NCBI RefSeq assembly: GCF_011397635.1
Contig: NC_064771.1
Coordinates: 17,857,379-17,921,378, forward strand
DNA length: 64,000 bases
Direction: 5' to 3'
DNA from: Epinephelus fuscoguttatus
Lineage: Eukaryota > Chordata > Actinopteri > Perciformes > Serranidae
The position numbers and the translations under genes were made by a program. Below are positions 46,961-64,000 of this stretch, piece by piece (within the stretch, counting starts at the first letter, position 1; each line of letters starts with the position of its first letter). Below the pieces are notes generated by a model, which searched no databases, had not been told where the DNA came from, and was given only the letters and a program-made list of their open reading frames with translations.

Positions 46961-47442
46961 CTCTCACCCCCGGTGCTGTGAGGAGCTCTGCCTCGTGGAC
47001 ACAATTTAGGAGCATCGGCCCTCTTTTATCCCTTCCTTCCCCATAACCCCTTTCCCTTCCTCACCCTCCGCCAATCCCAGCCACCCACAGAACGGCTTCC
47101 CCGTAGATACTCCTTCCTCTTGCATAACACAGCAACACATAAGCATTCTGATCATTTACCATGCAGGTTGGGACTTTAAAGGAAGACTAGTGAGCAAAGA
47201 CATACAGAGTGCTTGATAAAAAATAAATAAATTAAAAAAAAAACATAAAGGCAATAATCAGAGAAAGATATGCAGACCAAAGGAATGATATTTTTGGAAA
47301 ACTGAAGATGTAAAGATTTATATTTTGTACATCAAACTTTTAGTATGAGCTCATAAAAACCCAAGGCACGAAGACAAACACTTTGCACGCACAATCCCTC
47401 GTTTAGTTTTCCTTATTAACTTGACACACACGCCACGGTCTC
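46961..47442 (+). other. ppfia3: Probable 5' UTR part of ppfia3 exon 2
   Basis: It follows a strong acceptor (polypyrimidine, TTTTTCAG) and runs without splice signals to the liprin start codon. It is pyrimidine-rich at first and A-rich near 47220. Several upstream ATGs (for example 47161) occur, so the actual leader may be shorter. Confidence 0.45.

Positions 47443-64000
<16,558 letters not shown>

Overview
The window is vertebrate nuclear DNA, almost certainly from a teleost fish. Its genes are split into many short exons with clean GT-AG introns. The intergenic and intronic DNA is full of fish-type repeats: L2 LINE tails, hAT and other inverted-repeat MITEs, a tRNA-derived SINE and microsatellites. 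The two large genes are clear orthologues of vertebrate PLEKHA4 and PPFIA3. I see no bacterial, viral or CRISPR-like content.

Layout, all firm genes on the + strand. (1) 1.9-9.2 kb holds a tandem pair of small PRY-SPRY (B30.2) genes with matching exon phases and no RING, B-box or NACHT part. The first (1944-4859) has an unresolved 5' end; the second (7621-9208) is complete, 235 aa, with a TATA box. (2) 9.2-25.9 kb is repeat-rich and has no gene I can call firmly. It holds LINE relics, an hAT element, two copies of an unclassified inverted-repeat element, a perfect 62-bp palindrome, and two minus-strand ORF relics. (3) 25.9-37.2 kb is plekha4: an N-terminal PH domain, proline-rich middle, poly-histidine tract, coiled coil and a long acidic C-terminal region, about 1303 aa when the exons are joined. 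(4) 38.5-64 kb is the 5' part of ppfia3 (liprin-alpha-3): a GC-rich promoter and probable non-coding exon, an approximately 8 kb first intron, then coding exons 1-16. The gene runs off the right edge before its SAM domains.

PLEKHA4 and PPFIA3 also lie close together on human 19q13.33, so the right half is a piece of conserved vertebrate synteny. The PRY-SPRY pair looks like a fish-specific neighbour. The two large genes have different jobs: phosphoinositide-binding adaptor, and presynaptic active-zone scaffold. Nothing in the sequence ties them into one pathway.

I found no clearly new biological system. The most noteworthy features are the poly-His tract and long tail of Plekha4, long inverted repeats inside introns of both large genes, a perfect palindrome, a possible divergent TATA promoter in the PRY-SPRY cluster, and a minus-strand ORF with a possible death-fold flavour. 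Exon limits were assigned by eye from splice sites, reading phase and remembered family similarity.
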